Source of the DNA: Alphaproteobacteria bacterium
GTDB lineage: Bacteria > Pseudomonadota > Alphaproteobacteria > SMXP01
Assembly (NCBI GenBank): GCA_028280675.1
Contig: JANQLI010000067.1
Coordinates: forward strand, 1-9,555
Direction: 5' to 3'
DNA length: 9,555 bases
Of the stretch, positions 6,465 through 9,555 are shown piece by piece; position 1 is the first letter of the stretch; every line of letters begins with the position of its first letter. The notes under the pieces are model-generated. The model searched no databases. It was given only the letters and a program-made list of their open reading frames with translations, and was not told the origin of the DNA. Both the position numbers and the translations under genes were made by a program.

Positions 6465-8304
6465 TAAAGGATGCGAGATAGGCAAGGCCAAAAAGATAAA
6501 CGACCATAAAGCCTGTCCAACGCCAGCTATTCGTTTCACGTTTGGTGGCGGCCAATGTTGAAATGCATTGCGGGGCGAAAACGTACCATGCAAGGAATGA
6601 CAAAGCTGTTGGTAAGGTCCATGCATTGCGGAGAACATCAACCAGACGTTCGGCCACAATATCTTCATTACCACTCAGGGCATAAACGGTCCCAAGCGCC
6701 GCCACCGCCACTTCACGCGCCGCCATGCCCGGCACCAACGCAATCGAGATTTCCCAGTCAAAGCCGATGGGGGCAAAGACGTAAGACAGACCCCGGCCGA
6801 TCAACCCGACAAGGCTGTAGTAAATATCCGCCTGCGTTGCGCCTTCAGGAGCGGTCGGCCATAAGGCCAGAACCCACAGCACAATCATAGATGCCAGGAT
6901 GATCCCCCCTGCCCGGCGCAGAAAGATTGCCGCCCGCTCCCAGACACCCATAATCAAATCACGGACAATGGGAACTTTATACGTCGGCAACTCCAAAATA
7001 AGCGGCTGCGCCATACCCTTGGTGATCGTCAGTTTCAGAACGGCGGCAATGATCAAGGCACTGACAATACCGGCAACATACAGGCCAAACATGACGAGAC
7101 CTTGCTGCCCCACGCCATAGACAGGATCATTAGGTATAAAGGCTGCAATGATCAGCGTGTAGACAGGCAAGCGCGCCGAACATGTCATGAGCGGCGCAAT
7201 CAAAATCGTCGTTAAGCGATCACGTTCGTTGTCGATACTCCGCGCCGCCATAATACCAGGAATCGCACAAGCGAAACTCGACAGAAGTGGAATGAATGCC
7301 CGGCCATTCAACCCAACTTTGCCCATCAATTTATCCATCAAGAATGCTGCACGCGCCATATATCCTGAAGCTTCAAGGAGCAGGATGAAGGTAAAAAGGA
7401 TCATAATCTGCGGCAGGAAGATGACGACACTGCCAACACCGGCAAGGATGCCATCGACAACGAGACTCCGAATCCAACTATCCGGTAACACGTTTATCGC
7501 CAAGTCCTGTAGCGCAACGATAGACCCATCGATCATATCCATCGGGGTTTCGGCCCATGAAAAAACCGCTTGGAAAATGAGAAACAAAATACCCAAAAGA
7601 ATGATGGGGCCAATAAAAGGATTCAAAACCACATTATCGATATGGCGTGTAATACGGTGAATTGTGCCTTCACGAATAAACACATCCGCCGCAATGGTTT
7701 TGGCTTCTTTCTGAATCTGACGGAAATCTTCTGGGGTGGGCGCTGTCCAATCCTGCACGTGATTTGCCGATGGCGGTACAAGCGATACAATATTTTCATC
7801 AAGATGTTTCAGAAGACCCGCCATCCCTGCTTTGCGCACAGCCACGCTGGTCACAACGGGAACACCGAGGTGTTTCGAAAGTTTATCGACATCAATCTCA
7901 ATATCGCGATAGGCCGCAAGATCCATCATATTGAGAACAACGAGCATTGGCACACCAGTGCGTTTTAGCTCAAGCGCGAGTCGCAAATGCGCGCGCAAAT
8001 TCGTGGCGTCAAGAACACACAGAACCACATCAGGCGGTGTTTCCCCTTCATATCGCCCCAACACAACATCGCGCGTGATCTCTTCGTCCGGACTGCGTCC
8101 GCGCAGACTGTAACTTCCAGGAAGGTCAATCACCTTAAAAATCTTGCCTGTATCGGTGATGTGCACGCCCGTACGGCGCTCAACGGTGACGCCTGCATAG
8201 TTCGCCACTTTCTGACGGCTGCCAGTGAGAGCATTGAAGAGCGCCGTCTTCCCACAATTGGGATTACCAACAAGCGCTATACGGAGGGCCGCATCCTTAG
8301 TCAT
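6430..8304 (-). CDS. feoB: ferrous iron transport protein B
   Basis: A 624-residue FeoB, the inner-membrane Fe(II) importer with a cytosolic G-protein domain. GTPase motifs are intact: G1 GNPNCGKT at 13-20, G2 GVTVE at 38-42 (T40), G3 DLPG at 60-63, G4 NMMD at 125-128, and a G5-like SVA at 153-155. A helical spacer (about 190-225) leads to the membrane half, which carries the gate motifs SFACAIPG (C346) and MTCSARLPVY (C375), and a C-terminal APQCISTLAATKRE block (C580). It is shorter than the roughly 770-residue E. coli protein but within the compact class, and its end looks complete. The start ATG lies 15 nt after the feoA stop with no strong Shine-Dalgarno (AAAGG is about 13 nt away), suggesting coupling to feoA translation. 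No feoC follows. Its 3' end runs 35 bp into the convergent GT87 gene. Confidence 0.97.
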   Translation of the reverse strand: MTKDAALRIALVGNPNCGKTALFNALTGSRQKVANYAGVTVERRTGVHITDTGKIFKVIDLPGSYSLRGRSPDEEITRDVVLGRYEGETPPDVVLCVLDATNLRAHLRLALELKRTGVPMLVVLNMMDLAAYRDIEIDVDKLSKHLGVPVVTSVAVRKAGMAGLLKHLDENIVSLVPPSANHVQDWTAPTPEDFRQIQKEAKTIAADVFIREGTIHRITRHIDNVVLNPFIGPIILLGILFLIFQAVFSWAETPMDMIDGSIVALQDLAINVLPDSWIRSLVVDGILAGVGSVVIFLPQIMILFTFILLLEASGYMARAAFLMDKLMGKVGLNGRAFIPLLSSFACAIPGIMAARSIDNERDRLTTILIAPLMTCSARLPVYTLIIAAFIPNDPVYGVGQQGLVMFGLYVAGIVSALIIAAVLKLTITKGMAQPLILELPTYKVPIVRDLIMGVWERAAIFLRRAGGIILASMIVLWVLALWPTAPEGATQADIYYSLVGLIGRGLSYVFAPIGFDWEISIALVPGMAAREVAVAALGTVYALSGNEDIVAERLVDVLRNAWTLPTALSFLAWYVFAPQCISTLAATKRETNSWRWTGFMVVYLFGLAYLASFITYRVALSFAG

Positions 8305-8319
8305 GGGGTCGCATCGCCT

Positions 8320-8592
8320 TTAGGAAATTTTTTCAATATGAATAGATTTGGCTTCATTACGCCGAAGCGCGACAATCATGTCGTCTATCTGCACCGCCAT
8401 CGGATCATGGCTGACAGGGCCATGATGGATCACCTCAATGATTTCACCCTCCATGAAACCAGCCTCTAAAAGACGGTGTTCAAGTTCGGCTTGGCCGATA
8501 TAGCCATCTTCCGCACGTGCACTCACACCCGTGATTTGGATAATCTTGGCCTTATCGCCAATGTCTAACTCCGCAAGTGTCTCAGCCGTCAT
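8320..8592 (-). CDS. feoA: ferrous iron transport protein A
   Basis: A 90-residue cytosolic SH3-like protein that partners FeoB and is needed for full Fe(II) uptake in characterised systems. The family pattern is visible: an N-terminal L-x-x-L-x-x-G-x-x-A (LAELDIGDKAKI), the central HRLLEAGFMEGEIIEVIHHG, and the C-terminal DPMAVQIDDMIVALRRNEAKSIHI. It is slightly longer than many FeoA proteins because of an acidic loop (SARAEDGYIGQ). The ATG at 8592..8590 has GAGAATGAG shortly upstream as a ribosome-binding site. It is the first gene of the feoAB operon and directly follows the Fur-box-like promoter. Confidence 0.95.
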   Translation of the reverse strand: MTAETLAELDIGDKAKIIQITGVSARAEDGYIGQAELEHRLLEAGFMEGEIIEVIHHGPVSHDPMAVQIDDMIVALRRNEAKSIHIEKIS

Positions 8593-8625
8593 TTGCTCAT
8601 TCTCATGTCATTTATGCCTGTGGGG

Positions 8626-8654
8626 TCTATATCGCTAATGATAATTACTTGCAA
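8626..8654 (-). promoter_or_regulatory. feoAB sigma70-type promoter
   Basis: On the minus strand, TTGCAA (8654..8649) and TATAGA (8631..8626) are separated by exactly 17 nt, matching the consensus at four and five of six positions. Transcription would start near 8619, leaving a leader of about 27 nt before the feoA ATG. The Fur-like 19-mer lies across the spacer and part of the -35, which supports both calls. Confidence 0.65.
8634..8652. promoter_or_regulatory. Fur-box-like operator of feoAB
   Basis: GCTAATGATAATTACTTGC matches the classical 19-bp Fur consensus GATAATGATAATCATTATC at 14 positions, including an unbroken TAATGATAAT core. It sits between and over the promoter elements of feoA, where bound Fur with Fe(II) would block RNA polymerase. 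Irr or another iron regulator is an alternative in some alphaproteobacteria, but the core looks like Fur. Confidence 0.65.
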
Positions 8655-8758
8655 CTGTGCTTTTAAAGAAAAAGAACACATAAATGCGCTCATGCGCGGA
8701 AAACCCCTTAAACGTCTCAAATTTCAACCATATCTTGACCATCCAGATCGAGAGGGCA

Positions 8759-8772
8759 TTGATCTTGATCAA
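8759..8772. promoter_or_regulatory. FNR/Anr/FixK-type binding site
   Basis: TTGAT-CTTG-ATCAA is a perfect match to the FNR consensus TTGAT-N4-ATCAA. It lies in the divergent region, about 146 bp upstream of the predicted feoA transcription start and about 130 bp before the ATG of the plus-strand membrane-protein gene. FNR-type proteins activate feo genes under low oxygen in several bacteria, but at this distance a second, upstream feoA promoter or control of the divergent gene is equally possible. Confidence 0.7.
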
Positions 8773-8776
8773 TCTA

Positions 8777-8795
8777 GTTGCGGGGCATTCGCAAC
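8777..8795. repeat. 6-bp perfect inverted repeat next to the FNR-type site
   Basis: GTTGCG (8777-8782) and CGCAAC (8790-8795) are reverse complements around a 7-nt spacer, starting 5 bp after the FNR-type site. It could be a second operator or a short hairpin; a 6-bp repeat may also be chance. Confidence 0.4.
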
Positions 8796-8898
8796 AAGGC
8801 CAGCCACGCACCATGTGGTTGGGAGTGAATTAGAGCTGTTTTTCCCCAAATGAAATGTGTCTATTGCGCGCACCCTTTGCTTGTGCAACGAGACCTCA

Positions 8899-9555
8899 AT
8901 GGAATTCTCCGCATACGATTTTTGGCGCTACGTCCACGTCTTACTCTTTGTCTACTGGCTGGGAGCTGATCTGGGTGTCTACTACGCTGCGAAATATGTC
9001 GCGCGATCCGATCTCAGTTTTGATGAGCGCATGCGTTTTCTCGATCTCACCCTCTTGCTTGATATGGGTCCGCGAACAGGCTTGGTCCTTCTGTTCCCCG
9101 TCGGGTTTCAGATGTGGTCCATGAGTGATCTCGTCGGTGTGCCCGCCCCCCTCTTCTGGTTTGTGTGGATCGCCTTTCTCGGCTGGCTTGCCTTGGTGTG
9201 GGTGACTCACTGGCAGCATCAATCTGCATTAGGGATGACACTGACAAAAATCGATATGGGCATACGCTATATCGTGATCGTCGCCATGATCGGCATTGGC
9301 ATCTATTCACTTCTCCAAGAAGAGCCATTCGCCAATCAATGGCTCGCTTGGAAGGTCCTACTTTATGGCTGCGTGATTGCCACCGGCGTTTACTTGCGCA
9401 CGATCATTGCCACTTGGGGCGTTGGATTTAAACTCTTGCAGAATAAGGCGACCATTGATGAAGCCAATCGCTTAATCGCAACAGCCGCCCGCAAGGGCGA
9501 ATGGGGTGCGTACTTGCTGTGGTTTTTGGTCGCCTTATTCTGCAAGAGTTTAAAT
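8899..9555 (+). CDS. uncharacterised polytopic membrane protein, 5' part (open at right edge)
   Basis: 219 codons are visible and no stop is reached, so the gene continues past the window. The product has about six hydrophobic segments (near residues 10-31, 51-72, 84-103, 121-138, 150-172 and 202 onward) and no cleavable signal peptide. The first helix carries WRYVHVLLFVYWLGADLG, with H13 followed by W20-L21-G22; H104 and H107 flank the third helix. A histidine in helix one followed by W-x-G resembles CopD-like and DUF2269-like membrane proteins, which may bind heme or metal, but I do not recognise the family with certainty. The ATG at 8899 is preferred; a GTG at 8857 in the same frame would add 14 residues that do not look like part of the domain. 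It is divergent from feoAB and shares the control region with the FNR-type site, so an iron- or oxygen-linked role is possible. Confidence 0.75.
   Translation, partial: MEFSAYDFWRYVHVLLFVYWLGADLGVYYAAKYVARSDLSFDERMRFLDLTLLLDMGPRTGLVLLFPVGFQMWSMSDLVGVPAPLFWFVWIAFLGWLALVWVTHWQHQSALGMTLTKIDMGIRYIVIVAMIGIGIYSLLQEEPFANQWLAWKVLLYGCVIATGVYLRTIIATWGVGFKLLQNKATIDEANRLIATAARKGEWGAYLLWFLVALFCKSLN

Larger units (their letters stand above)
8593..8898. other. 306-nt divergent control region between feoA and the membrane-protein gene
   Basis: The region holds the feoA promoter with its Fur-like box near the feoA end, a perfect FNR-type site and an adjacent 6-bp palindrome near the middle, and about 100 nt before the plus-strand gene with no convincing sigma70 promoter. 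GAATTA at 8826-8831 is a weak -10 candidate that would place the FNR-type site near -72. I see no credible small gene here: the stop-free stretch at 8593-8853 on the plus strand covers the promoter itself. Confidence 0.6.

Noticed and set aside
6408..6465. ATCACTT / AAGTGAT inverted repeat around the convergent gene ends, considered as a bidirectional terminator
   Set aside because: The stem is only 7 bp with a 44-nt loop, is AT-leaning and has no adjacent T-run.
7187..7660. 157-codon open frame on the plus strand within feoB
   Set aside because: It is antisense to the strongly conserved FeoB membrane region, with composition expected of the complementary strand of a coding gene.
8593..8853. 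86-codon open frame on the plus strand between feoA and the membrane-protein gene
   Set aside because: It begins at the feoA start, covers the feoA promoter, Fur-like box and FNR-type site, has no recognisable domain, and lacks a good ribosome-binding site.
8857..8898. GTG at 8857 as a longer start for the right-edge membrane protein
   Set aside because: The 14 added residues (VSIARTLCLCNETS) do not extend the domain, and no Shine-Dalgarno precedes the GTG. The evidence is thin either way, as the ATG at 8899 has only a weak one.

Overview
The window reads as part of a bacterial chromosome, most likely from an alphaproteobacterium. That guess rests on the style of the ArgC N-terminus, the long LOG-type Rossmann protein and the FeoA/FeoB sequences. 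There is no rRNA, tRNA, CRISPR array, transposase or phage gene in view, and the taxon is an inference. Coding density is high. Most genes have mid-range GC, but the two genes between about 1280 and 5011 are clearly richer in A+T.

Layout from left to right: (1) the 5' part of argC (arginine biosynthesis) on the minus strand, cut by the window edge; (2) a divergent plus-strand LOG-family gene of the TIGR00730 type; (3) an AT-rich pair on the plus strand, made of a DUF3604/PHP-like predicted lipoprotein and, 4 nt later, a large polytopic membrane protein with a GT-C-like first loop and a C-terminal exported domain; (4) after a 196-nt gap, a GT87 (DUF2029) polytopic glycosyltransferase with normal GC, whose ribosome-binding region lies in the right arm of a perfect 9-bp inverted repeat; (5) the ferrous-iron uptake operon feoA-feoB on the minus strand, with the end of feoB overlapping the end of the GT87 gene by 35 bp; (6) a 306-nt divergent control region; (7) the 5' part of an uncharacterised polytopic membrane protein on the plus strand, open at the right edge.

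The best-supported system is iron uptake. The feoA promoter (TTGCAA, 17 nt, TATAGA) has a Fur-box-like 19-mer laid across its spacer, and further upstream there is a perfect FNR/Anr-type site (TTGAT-N4-ATCAA). This fits Fe(II) import that is repressed by iron and possibly stimulated by low oxygen. The FNR site could equally serve the divergent membrane-protein gene.

The least-described part is the run of DUF3604 lipoprotein, GT-C-like membrane protein and GT87 transferase. All three are predicted to act at or outside the cytoplasmic membrane. I infer, without proof, a small envelope-glycan or surface-modification locus, of which the first two genes look horizontally acquired.
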